Source of the DNA: CAVPXC01 sp963709505
GTDB lineage: Bacteria > Chloroflexota > Anaerolineae > JAAEKA01
DNA: 64,000 nucleotides
Direction of reading: 5' to 3'
Assembly: GCA_963709505.1 (NCBI GenBank)
Contig: CAVPXC010000002.1
Span: 124,001 to 188,000 of the forward strand
Below, piece by piece: positions 32,890 through 40,917 of the stretch. The notes beneath the pieces are model-generated. The model was not told the DNA's origin, made no database searches, and worked only from the letters and a program-made list of their open reading frames with translations. Positions within the stretch are counted from its first letter, which is position 1, and each line of letters starts with the position of its first letter. The position numbers were made by a program, and so were the translations under genes.

Positions 32890-34098
32890 ATGAAAGTACT
32901 CAAGTTATCATGGGAGTATCCGCCACACATTGAAGGCGGATTGGGCCAACACGTCAAAGAACTGACGCCCGCCCTCCTGGCGGTTGACCCAAGCCTGGTA
33001 CTCCATGTGGTCACGCCCATCTTTGCCGGGGAGACAACCCACGAACTGCACGACCGTCTGGTGGTGCACAGGGTTCGGGTATCCGCGCCTTCCGACGAAC
33101 ACTACTTCGAGGACGTCAAGCGAGCCAATGACCCGCTTGGCGAGGTGGCGTTAGAGATCGTCAGGACGGAGGGTGGCTTTGATCTGTTGCACGTCCACGA
33201 CTGGCTTGTCAGCTTTGCTTCCTTCGCCGTGCAGAATGCATCTGGGTTGCCGATACTCACCACAGTCCATGCCACGGAGCGCGGGCGCTATCGGGGTTGG
33301 TTAAACAGCGACCTATCGCGCACAATCGACGGGGCCGAGCAGCAGTTGGTGCAAAGCTCGCAGGCAGTGATCACATGCAGCCGAGCCATGGAGCACGAGG
33401 TGACGCAGTATTTCGGCGTCCTGAGCGAACTCGTGCGCGTGATTCCCAACGGCGTCGACGCGCGGCGTTTCGACGCGTTGCGTGCAATGGACCTGAGCAA
33501 GTTCCGTGCCCAATATGCGCGGCCCGACGAAAAGATCATCTTTCACGTGGGGCGATTGGTCTACGAGAAGGGTGCGGATCTGTTGATCGAGGCGGCGCCG
33601 CGTGTGCTCAACCGCATTCCCGATGCAAAATTCGTTATTGCCGGCAGCGGCCCGCTGCTGCCAGTGCTTCGGCAGCGGGTCCACGAGATGTTCCTGGCCG
33701 ACAAGATCATGTTCGGCGGCTTTCTGAGCGACGACGACCGAGACCGGCTCTATGTGGCGGCGGACGTGTGTGTCTTTCCCAGCCGCTATGAGCCGTTTGG
33801 CATCGTCGCGCTGGAGAGCATGGCGGCGGGCACACCAGTGGTGGTTAGTGATGTTGGCGGGCTTGGCACGGTAGTCGAGCACGGCCAAACCGGCCTAACC
33901 TCGTATCCTGAGAACATCGACTCGCTGGCTTGGGCCATCATAGGTGTGCTGGAGGACATGACCGCGGCTACCCAGCGGGCCGACCAGGCCCTGGAAGTGG
34001 TTCAGGAGCGCATGACCTGGCCGGTGATCGCCCGTGAGACGATCGCCTGCTACCAGAATCTCATCGATCGCGGCGAGGAGGAGGCTGTGGGAGTGTAA
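32890..34098 (+). CDS. GT4-family glycosyltransferase (glycogen-synthase-like)
   Basis: 402 residues from the ATG at 32890, preceded by AAGGAG. The N-terminal lobe begins KVLKLSWEYPPHIEGGLGQH, with HVHDWLVSF. The C-terminal lobe has IIFHVGRLVYEKGADLLIEA, FVIAGSGPLL and the donor-binding EPFGIVALESMAAGTPVVVSDVGG, read here as PSRYEPFGIVALE. These are GT4 features shared by archaeal/Chloroflexota glycogen synthases and sugar transferases. It uses a nucleotide-sugar donor in the cytoplasm; the acceptor is unknown. It ends in a bidirectional terminator at 34194. Confidence 0.9.
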   Translation: MKVLKLSWEYPPHIEGGLGQHVKELTPALLAVDPSLVLHVVTPIFAGETTHELHDRLVVHRVRVSAPSDEHYFEDVKRANDPLGEVALEIVRTEGGFDLLHVHDWLVSFASFAVQNASGLPILTTVHATERGRYRGWLNSDLSRTIDGAEQQLVQSSQAVITCSRAMEHEVTQYFGVLSELVRVIPNGVDARRFDALRAMDLSKFRAQYARPDEKIIFHVGRLVYEKGADLLIEAAPRVLNRIPDAKFVIAGSGPLLPVLRQRVHEMFLADKIMFGGFLSDDDRDRLYVAADVCVFPSRYEPFGIVALESMAAGTPVVVSDVGGLGTVVEHGQTGLTSYPENIDSLAWAIIGVLEDMTAATQRADQALEVVQERMTWPVIARETIACYQNLIDRGEEEAVGV

Positions 34099-34102
34099 GG
34101 GG

Positions 34103-34180
34103 GGCAGGTTGCAGGTGGCACGTTGCAGGTTGCAGAAGACTTGCCACCTGCAACTCGCAACCTGCAACTTGCCACCTGCA
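34103..34180. repeat. GCAGGTT/GCAGGTG heptamer inverted array
   Basis: GCAGGTTGCAGGTGGCACGT-type units face CCACCTGCAACTCGCAACCT-type units around 34140. It lies in the convergent gap between the GT4 gene and the lipoprotein gene. Confidence 0.85.
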
Positions 34181-34193
34181 TCGTTCAACATAC

Positions 34194-34231
34194 AAACGGG
34201 CGAGGCGTCCATGAGGACTCCTCGCCCGTTT
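34194..34231. terminator. Bidirectional terminator hairpin
   Basis: AAACGGGCGAGG (34194-34205) pairs with CCTCGCCCGTTT (34220-34231), with A/T tracts on both sides, between convergent genes ending at 34098 (plus) and 34265 (minus). Confidence 0.85.
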
Positions 34232-34264
34232 CTTTGCGATCACAACCTGTGCCTTGGCGCTGGC

Positions 34265-35401
34265 CTACGGCTTCTGTGCGCTTGCCATGATTTGAGTCTT
34301 GCCCGAATCCTCATCAGCGGTAATCATCACACTCAGTTGAACGCCGTCCTTGGCAAAGCTCAGGGAAGTCATGCCCCCGAACTCGCCCGATGAGCTGTCG
34401 TCTTTGGTCCATCCGAGCTTGGACAGCGTGTCCTCGTAGAACTTGGTCACTTCTTCAACCGTCAGGTCGGTCTGGATCATGGCGAAGTCGCCGCTGGACG
34501 CCTGCACCGAGCTGCCTTCCGGTGTGGGGAAGGCCTCATCGAAGCCGGCGAGAGTAGCGCCGGCAACGGCCTCTTTGGGCAGCTCTATTTTGAGATCCTT
34601 GCTGTTGACCTCTTGAAGCTCCCATGCTAAGGTGGAGGTGCCTTCGGTCATGGTCGGGGCGAGGATGTCACCACTGCCGTTTTTGACCTCGATTGTGACC
34701 ACGTACTTGGTGACGTAGCCGCCGTCCTTGGCGATCCACACGTCGCCTTCGGCAGTGACATCGCCCGTGGCGCTGCCAAATAGCATGCCCAACACCCGCT
34801 CGTCGTAGGTATAGTGCCGGCTGTCGATGCCATTGATGTTCTGATCCGGCCGGACGCGCTTGAGATCCTCCAGATTGGTAAAGAATTGGCCGCCACTCAG
34901 CCCGGCGAAGCTAGGATCGATTGGCAACTCATCCTGCTGAACGCGCATCCAAGTGCCATCTTCGCCTGAACTCATGTACATGTCCGTGCCGATTTGGTAC
35001 ATGTCGAAGGACTGCACGTCATTCGTCTGGTCGGCGTTGGTGCTGCTGGTGGACATCGCCATGTGCTGGGCGGGCGGCTCTTTCGTGTACTCCATGGTAA
35101 TCTCGGTGCTGGTTTCGAGGTTTTTGCCTTCGGAGTCCTTGCCCTTGCTGCTCCAGGTTGTGATTGCCCGATAGCTATCGAGATTCTCGATGTCCTTGAG
35201 CTGATCTTCCGACAGGGCAGGTTCCTCCTCGACGGTGGCGGGCTCAGCGACGAGTGTGGCTTTGGCTGCGGGCGCCGCGCCTCCCTGTGTGGCGACCGGG
35301 ACCGAAGTAGCTTTTTCCTTGCTTTCATCGCTGCCGCCGCCGCAGGCTGCGACGATCAACAGTACGACGAACAACGTCATAATCAACACTCCACGTTTCA
35401 C
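34265..35401 (-). CDS. Lipoprotein of unknown function
   Basis: 378 residues from a GTG at 35399-35401, chosen because AAGGAG lies upstream and it opens a perfect lipoprotein signal: VKRGVLIMTLFVVLLIVAAC (lipobox VAAC). A low-complexity spacer follows, then a beta-rich domain (ITTWSSKGKDSEGK, YQIGTDMYMSSGEDGTWMRV, RHYTYDERVLGML, GDVWIAKDGGYVTKY) of the LppX/LprG/LolA-like superfamily style, and a C-terminal domain (TVEEVTKFYEDTLSKLGWTK). The fold suggests binding of a hydrophobic ligand at the cell surface; this is an inference. Own promoter at 35469-35497; convergent terminator shared with the GT4 gene. Confidence 0.75.
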   Translation of the reverse strand: MKRGVLIMTLFVVLLIVAACGGGSDESKEKATSVPVATQGGAAPAAKATLVAEPATVEEEPALSEDQLKDIENLDSYRAITTWSSKGKDSEGKNLETSTEITMEYTKEPPAQHMAMSTSSTNADQTNDVQSFDMYQIGTDMYMSSGEDGTWMRVQQDELPIDPSFAGLSGGQFFTNLEDLKRVRPDQNINGIDSRHYTYDERVLGMLFGSATGDVTAEGDVWIAKDGGYVTKYVVTIEVKNGSGDILAPTMTEGTSTLAWELQEVNSKDLKIELPKEAVAGATLAGFDEAFPTPEGSSVQASSGDFAMIQTDLTVEEVTKFYEDTLSKLGWTKDDSSSGEFGGMTSLSFAKDGVQLSVMITADEDSGKTQIMASAQKP

Positions 35402-35468
35402 GGTGGGTCTCCTTTCGTTTGTCGTTCCAACCAAAACAGGTTGCGCATCATGGCTGTGCAACAAGCGC

Positions 35469-35497
35469 ATGGTACACCCTGGGGCGGACTTTGTCAA
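35469..35497 (-). promoter_or_regulatory. Promoter of the lipoprotein gene
   Basis: Minus strand TTGACA (35492-35497), 17-base spacer, TACCAT (35469-35474); 67 bases upstream of the GTG start. Confidence 0.6.
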
Positions 35498-35619
35498 TTG
35501 GTCGACGGGCTAGAGGCTCTGTCACGACAGGTGAGGAGTTCCGGATCAGGTCTCTCTTATTGCTGCAGCCTCTCCGGTCTGCGACGCTTCTTTGCATGCC
35601 GTGGCGTGAGAGTTTTCCG

Positions 35620-36921
35620 TCACGGCGGAAGCGGATGCGCGGCGGCGGAGTTCGGGTCGATCATCAGCGACAACTCGTCCACTGCCTCGAAGTCGTGGCC
35701 GTGGACGCCGGTCTGCAGCGCGTGCAGGTCGTCGTCCTCCCAGCGTGGGTCGGGCACCCCGGAGAGGAACCAGGCCGAGCCGTTGTCGGCCAGGAACATC
35801 CCATAGATCTTGAGCGCACGCAGAATCGCCTGATTGGCCGGCGAGAAGCCGCTGATGTCGAAACCCGCCTTGAGCCGGAAGCGTTGCCCCATGGGCGGAT
35901 ACTGCGCGCCGGTCAGGTTGGAGGCGTAGTGCCGTGCCGGCCAGAGGTAAGCCCGGCGGGTTTGCGGCACGGTGAATCGCAATGCGTGATTGATCGTGCC
36001 CGCAGCCACTTCGTCGTAGCGCACCAGGCCAGGCAAGATCGGCAGCCCGGCCGCGTCGGCCGAGGTCCATGTGTCCGGCCGGAGCGCGTTGGATTGCAGG
36101 TCGAAGCGCGCGCCTGAGCCGGCATACCAACTGCCGTCCGGCGTGGGCCAGGAGTTCCAGGTTTCGTATAGGTCGCAGGTACCGCTGCGCACCACCAGTA
36201 GATGCCGGTCGCCCGTGCTCTCCGGCCCGCCCTCGATGGGCGCGTTCGTGGGGATCGGGTACGGCCCCGGATCGCTTTCGTCTTCGTAGTCGAAACTCAT
36301 GGCCACCAGCGGCTGAGCGGTCGGCACAGTCGCGTATGGAATGCCAATCGGCCCGCCGTTCCACGTGCCGGAGCCAAAATCGGGGTGCATGCCGGTGTTG
36401 GCGCCAATCGTGTTGATGTAGACGTTCGAGCTGGCGTCCACCGGCAGCGTATCCACGCGCGTGTTCCAGATGTTGTTGGCCGGGAAGATGAAACAGCCGG
36501 CGATGACCGGCAGCGGGCCTGGCGTGGCCGTCGGCGTTGGCGTGCGAGTAGGAGTCGCCGTGACCGTGGTGGTCGGCATGGCCGTAGGCGGCGGCACGCA
36601 GTTCGACTGCCAGAGCGCCGCCACTTGCATCACATCCACGACAGTGATCCGGCCGTCCCCATCCCGGTCGTACAGCGGGTCGGTGATGGCGGCGCCCCAC
36701 AGTTCGGCGATAATCTGGATATCGCCTGCGTCGATGCAGCCGTTGCCGTTGTAATCCGGCGGAGGGAGCTGAGCGCGGGAGGATGTGCTGCCCAGCGCCT
36801 GGGATGCCGGCAACATCAGCATAAGGATCGCGGTCAGGGTGAGCAGCAGCGCCAAGAGGCGTCTGTTTCGTCGCCAGTGAACCTTGCCGGCGATGCGGTT
36901 GGTAGCGTGGTCGTGAGACAT
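35620..36921 (-). CDS. Secreted protein with dockerin-type calcium repeats
   Basis: 433 residues from MSHDHATNRIAG (ATG at 36919-36921). A signal helix (LLALLLTLTAILMLMLPASQ) is followed by a dockerin-like pair of calcium loops (DYNGNGCIDAGDIQIIAELW and DRDGDGRITVVDVMQVAALW), a Thr/Pro-rich linker (TVTATPTRTPTPTATPG) and a large domain (FIFPANNIWNTRVDTLPVD, GTWNGGPIGIPYATV, SNALRPDTWTSADAAGLPIL) seen in secreted proteins of unknown function. Dockerin modules normally mediate protein assembly through cohesins. No cohesin is visible in the window. A longer frame on the same strand (to 35546) lacks these features. Confidence 0.8.
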   Translation of the reverse strand: MSHDHATNRIAGKVHWRRNRRLLALLLTLTAILMLMLPASQALGSTSSRAQLPPPDYNGNGCIDAGDIQIIAELWGAAITDPLYDRDGDGRITVVDVMQVAALWQSNCVPPPTAMPTTTVTATPTRTPTPTATPGPLPVIAGCFIFPANNIWNTRVDTLPVDASSNVYINTIGANTGMHPDFGSGTWNGGPIGIPYATVPTAQPLVAMSFDYEDESDPGPYPIPTNAPIEGGPESTGDRHLLVVRSGTCDLYETWNSWPTPDGSWYAGSGARFDLQSNALRPDTWTSADAAGLPILPGLVRYDEVAAGTINHALRFTVPQTRRAYLWPARHYASNLTGAQYPPMGQRFRLKAGFDISGFSPANQAILRALKIYGMFLADNGSAWFLSGVPDPRWEDDDLHALQTGVHGHDFEAVDELSLMIDPNSAAAHPLPP

Positions 36922-37157
36922 GGAATTTGTTTGGCCTCTCAATTTGGCTTGGACTATCAGGTTGTACCAGGTCGTGAAAGCAAGTTTCAACAGGACGGCT
37001 CCAATGTGGAATCACTGGTCATACTACCCGCAGAGTGATCGCGCGAATTCTAGCAGCCGCACTTTCATGGCAATCAATCTTAGACAGCAACGTCTTGGTG
37101 TCCTCCGGCAATTGCTTCAGCGGGCAAGTGGTGACGCGTGCCACGCGCGCGATGCGG

Positions 37158-39465
37158 TCATTCCGTTGACACTACGGACAGCCGGTAGATCGTGGCCGAA
37201 CCGCTGCTGGGACCTTCGTACTGAAGCTGGAAGATTGATGACGTGCCAGGCGCTGAATTTATAGATCCAGTGCGCAGGGTGATCGTGTCTCTCTCAAGCT
37301 GCCAGGCCGCCAGCTCGCCGCCATTGTTGCTCAGCAGCCTGAGGGTTCCGCCTGCCGGCGCTACGGCATCGATCTCCAAGGCAACTGCCTCCGAGGCAGG
37401 ATTAACGATCTCCAGCCCGGCCAACTGGTCCGCAGGCAGTTCGCGCCAAACATCGCCCGCTTCATCGGTCCGCCGCGGCGCCCAGCCCGGAGCCAGAACC
37501 AGATATGGGCCGCGTTCGGTTGGCTCGGTCACCCGGTACACGGTTATGCGGTCGTCCTCGTAGATCGGCGCCTGCCCGGTGAATATCTGCTGCGCATAGT
37601 CGGTTGTGACGTCTCGCTCTGGTCCGCCGGGCATTTTGTAATGATCCAGCACCACCCAGCCCACGCTCAGCAGATCGTGCAACACTTGCATGCCCTGTTT
37701 GCTCAGGTCGAAGCGCTGGGTGTGGATATCCGGTCCGAGGAACCAGAACTGGCTCAACACCGGGGCACGCTCGCGCAAGACGGCCGGGTCGTCACGCGTG
37801 ACGTATCCGGTAGCCAGCGGCTTGCCGTGGGTGATCTGGTAGAGCAGATACCAGGGACGCTCGTAGTTAGCCGGCAGATTGAGCACCGCCTCTTGCGCAG
37901 GATCAGCCGCCAGGGTCGCGTACCAGCCCGGTGTGTCCGGCGGGCTGACCGGGTAGGGCGTGGGGAGAAATTCGAAGAGGATGAGCGCGGAGGCGAGCAG
38001 GGGAATTGCAAGGGCGAGGGTGGAGGGAGGAGGGTGGAGAGTGGAGGGTGCGGAGCGGGCGGCTATAGAACGGCGCGCAGCCCAGCGAGTGAGGACCGCT
38101 ACTCCGAAGGCTGCGGCAACACCCAGGCAGAGCATGACGAGTACGTCAAAGCGGCTGACGGAGCGGCTGAGCTTGATGAATGGGATGATCCGGTAAAGCA
38201 GCGCGTAAGGCAACGGAATCTCCCCACCGCCGGGCAGCAGGTCGCTGCGCCCGTTGATTTTCAGCACTGGACCCAGGGCAAGGACGGCAAAGACTCCGGC
38301 CGCCAACACCCAGAACCAGGCTGAGGTAGATAGGGACGCCGGCGCTGCAGCCGGCTGCTGTCTTGTCTTGGCGCCACGCCGTTGTTTTCGCGTAGCCATT
38401 AAGGCTATGCCTGCGAGGAACAGCACCGTAAAGCCGGCAAAGACGGTGTATTCGCTAGGCGTAGCGCTGAAAGCCGCGCTGCGATCAAGCGCCCAGTCGC
38501 CCCACAGCGGGTGAAACACCTGCGGCGTCACAAAGCCGAGCAGGTCGGCAGAGAAGATGAGGGTCTCGCCGGGATCGCGCACCAGCGAGGTGTTTACCCA
38601 TGTGCGCGATGCCTGGATCATAGGGAGAAGCAGCGGCGCGAGTACAGCGCCAAAGAGCACGCCAGCCGTTACGACCACGCCAGCCCCGCGCCAGGTTAGT
38701 TGCCGTCTGATCAGCCAAATCAACAACACCAGGCCGGTGAACAGCAGGCAGTACATGACATAATACCAATCGCACAATCCGACCAGGATGAGGAAGAGGC
38801 CGGCTTTGAGGCCGTCGCTGACGCTGGATAGTAGGGGCAGGTCTTGCACCTGCCCTCCCGATCGAGAGTTTTTACGTTCGAGGAAACTGGAGCGATCCAG
38901 CCCACGCAGAAGATACAGAACGTAAAAAGGGATCCACTGCAGGGCGATGAGTTGCAAGTGGCCCAGCAGGTGGGCGAAGTGGTAGGGGGAGAAGGCGTAA
39001 ATCAAACCGGCGATAAAGGCTGGGGAGATTAGCGGAAATGCGGAAATGCGGAAATGCGGAAATGCGGAATTCTGCATTTCCGCACGTCCGTAGAGCATAT
39101 AGGGCGAGCAAGTAAGCGCCAAACCCGCCGATCACAAAGCTCAAGAGAACGGCAGTGTTGTACGCCGGCAGCAAGCCAAAGACGAGCTGGATCGGCAGGG
39201 TGACCAGGCCGTTGAACGGGGCCATGGTCTGAAAGCGCAGGTCGGCGCCGGTGGGGTAGTGCAGGATGGGCGCGAAATACGGCGAAGCATGGCGCACGAG
39301 CCAGGATTCGCGCATCCACCACAGATTCCAAACATTCTGCCAGCCGTCAAAGCTGTCGCCGGGGATGGCGCTGCCCAGTTGCCGAGCCAGAGGCCAAGTC
39401 ATTATCAGGCTGAGCAGAAAATATAAACCCAAGACGAGCAGATGATGGCGTTTGGAGTGAGACAT
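37158..39465 (-). CDS. Large polytopic membrane protein (GT-C/YfhO-like) interrupted at an octamer array
   Basis: About 760 residues in two frames. The first segment, from the ATG at 39463-39465, starts MSHSKRHHLLVLGLYFLLSL and runs through LLSFVIGGFGAYLLALYALR. It then enters the CGGAAATG array (39033-39083). The other frame continues with FIAGLIYAFSPYHFAHLLGH and WIPFYVLYLLRG, at least eight more membrane helices, and an extracellular C-terminal domain (LLSVGWVVLDHYKMPGG, RITVYRVTEP). This layout matches uncharacterised membrane glycosyltransferase-like proteins. Two other repeats are in frame inside it: GGGCAGGT hairpin (38835-38855) and a GGAGGGT-type array (38016-38050). As written the protein would stop soon after the octamers. 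Confidence 0.75.
38016..38050. repeat. GGAGGGT-type heptamer array in coding sequence
   Basis: Units GAGGGTG/GAGGGAG/GAGAGTG on the plus strand read on the minus strand as STLHPPPSTL between two membrane-associated segments. Same family as the arrays near mutS. Confidence 0.8.
38835..38855. repeat. GGGCAGGT hairpin in coding sequence
   Basis: GGGCAGGT, loop CTTGC, ACCTGCCC. It lies inside the membrane-protein frame and is translated as the hydrophilic segment around GGQVQDLPLLSS, out of character with the flanking membrane helices. Confidence 0.75.
39033..39083. repeat. CGGAAATG octamer array within the membrane-protein gene
   Basis: Four perfect tandem CGGAAATG copies at 39033-39064, then CGGAATTCTG and an inverted CATTTCCGC. 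The gene changes frame exactly across this array. Confidence 0.95.
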
Positions 39466-39489
39466 GGGGGAAGTGGCTGGCGTGCGCCG

Positions 39490-39712
39490 GTCGAGTAGGT
39501 CCTGGCGGCGTGGTACCGAAGTGCTCGGTGTTTACGGCAGGCTCACATTAGACGAGACTCGCCGCCAGGACCGTATCGAGACCTTTGGATCTCGACACGG
39601 CGACCTACTTGTTTCAAAGGTCTCGATACGGGTCTGGCGGCGGTTATCGACAGCTGGGAACAACGGGTGCTCGCTTTGATAGTGGGTACATCGCCGCCAA
39701 ACCCTACTCGAC
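39490..39712. repeat. MITE-like element, family A, copy 1
   Basis: Ends GTCGAGTAGG...CCTGGCGGCG and CGCCGCC...CCTACTCGAC are inverted. Inside, CGCCGCCAGGACCGTATCGA and GGTCTCGATACGGGTCTGG form a second nested stem. The related copy at 61941-62230 has the same nested plan with different outer arms. No coding capacity seen. Confidence 0.85.
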
Positions 39713-39751
39713 CGACACTCACGAGACACCGCACCAGAACTGCGAGGTAGC

Positions 39752-39920
39752 TAGTGCTCTGTTAGGTTAGAAGTTGTGAGTGTCACTGGCGCTGCGCCGT
39801 GAGGCTCGGCGAAGGATATCCGCCTTGCAACGTCGAGCCACCTGCACATGCGTGCGGCGCAAGTGTCCTTCGCCGAGCCTCAGGATGACACGGTATAGAA
39901 TCTAACTTAACAGAGCACTA
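39752..39920. repeat. 169-bp MITE-like element with TAGTGCTCTGTTAG ends
   Basis: TAGTGCTCTGTTAGGTTAGA at 39752 is inverted, with few mismatches, as TCTAACTTAACAGAGCACTA ending at 39920. Inner arms GAGGCTCGGCGAAGGATATC and CCTTCGCCGAGCCTC also pair. Smaller relative at 30491-30580. It ends two bases before the cyclodeaminase-like gene stop. Confidence 0.85.
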
Positions 39921-39922
39921 GA

Positions 39923-40541
39923 TCAGCGATCACTGGTTAGCATGATCCGTTCGATCACGAGATTCGCCTCGGCCAGAGCGTCATTGACTGCGGATTGGCT
40001 GGAGGCGACGAACTCGGCATCGTCGATTCCGCCCAGATTGATGCGCACGTTGAGCGCGGCTCCGCGTAGGCCGGCATGCGCCAGCAGCGCGCCGACTGCC
40101 CCGTCGGTGGCGGCGTTGGGGTTGCCGGACGCAACGACCTGTTCCGCAAGACGCAACACTGCCAGGCACGCCCCCACGGTGGCCAGCGGCGTTCGGCTGG
40201 CGCCTTGCAGAGCCTGCTGGATCGCGGCTGTGCGCGCGGCTTGCTGGTCACCGGTTTCCTTGGGCAACCGATGGGCAGTTCGCACCTGTTCGTAGGCCGC
40301 TGCGTCCTCGTCCACCAGCTGCAGCAGACGGCTCCGTCAGCGCGTCGGCCTCGACGACCGCCGACTGCATCTGTTTGTCCACGGCCGCGTACTTGGGCCG
40401 GCCCGCAGTCAACCGGCCCACCATAGCGGCCAGGGCCGCGCCCAGCACACCGGCCAGCGCGGCCGCGCTGCCGCCGCCTGGCGTTGGCTCGCCGCTGGCC
40501 AGCGAAGGGATGAAGGCGTTTAGATCGAATGCGTCTGCCAT
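39923..40541 (-). CDS. Cyclodeaminase/cyclohydrolase-family protein (one frameshift)
   Basis: About 205 residues from the ATG at 40539-40541 (MADAFDLNAFIPSLASGEPT; AGGAAGGACG upstream). The hallmark PTPGGGSAAALAGVLGAALA is the substrate-binding segment of formiminotetrahydrofolate cyclodeaminase-like (FTCD_C) proteins. A single missing base near 40328 splits the gene; the remainder reads DEDAAAYEQVRTAHRLPKE, TPLATVGACLAVLRL and LNVRINLGGIDD. It probably acts on a folate derivative. Folate-linked context elsewhere in the window: the YgfZ-like gene at 13.4 kb. Confidence 0.85.
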
Positions 40542-40720
40542 GGTTCGTCCTTCCTGAAATGGGGAGATGCTGGCTTCGCCGGTCTGCCGGCGGTTGGTGC
40601 CATTGTAAGCCAGGTGAGTTTGTTCACCAAGTTCGAACGATCGGCCCGTCCGGCCGTGCATTAGACTTGTGTTAGATACGATCAAATGGATGGCAGGTTA
40701 GGTCCCGCTTTCGGCACGTG

Positions 40721-40763
40721 TGGTATAATGCAAATCGTCGGATATCCGATGTCAAAGGACATC
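40721..40763 (+). promoter_or_regulatory. Extended -10 promoter and leader hairpin for lon
   Basis: TGGTATAAT (40721-40729) is an extended -10 box; no good -35 is seen. Just downstream GATGTC-AAAG-GACATC (40748-40763) forms a hairpin in the leader. The lon start is about 190 bases downstream. Confidence 0.6.
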
Positions 40764-40840
40764 TGGTCTTGGAGTGTTTGGATGAGCGAGACAACGTTGT
40801 ATTAACACTTGGGCATGGGCCGTTGTCAGATGTAGGGGAG

Positions 40841-40890
40841 GCAAGTGGCAGGCAGCAAATCTCCTGCAACCTGCAACCTGCAACCTGCCA
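40841..40890. repeat. GCAGGTT-family heptamers in the lon leader
   Basis: GGCAAGTGGCAGGCAG faces CTGCAACCTGCAACCTGCCA. Three CTGCAAC heptamers lie 28-56 bases before the lon start codon. Confidence 0.85.
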
Positions 40891-40917
40891 CGGTCGCCTT
40901 GAAATGGAGTAAAAACC

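Noticed and set aside
35546..37015. Longer minus-strand frame over the dockerin-type gene
   Set aside because: The alternative frame has no signal peptide or calcium loops; the 35620-36921 frame has both.
40700..40917. CIRCE or HAIR heat-shock operator before lon
   Set aside because: No TTAGCACTC/GAGTGCTAA or CTTGAGT/ACTCAAG inverted repeat was found.
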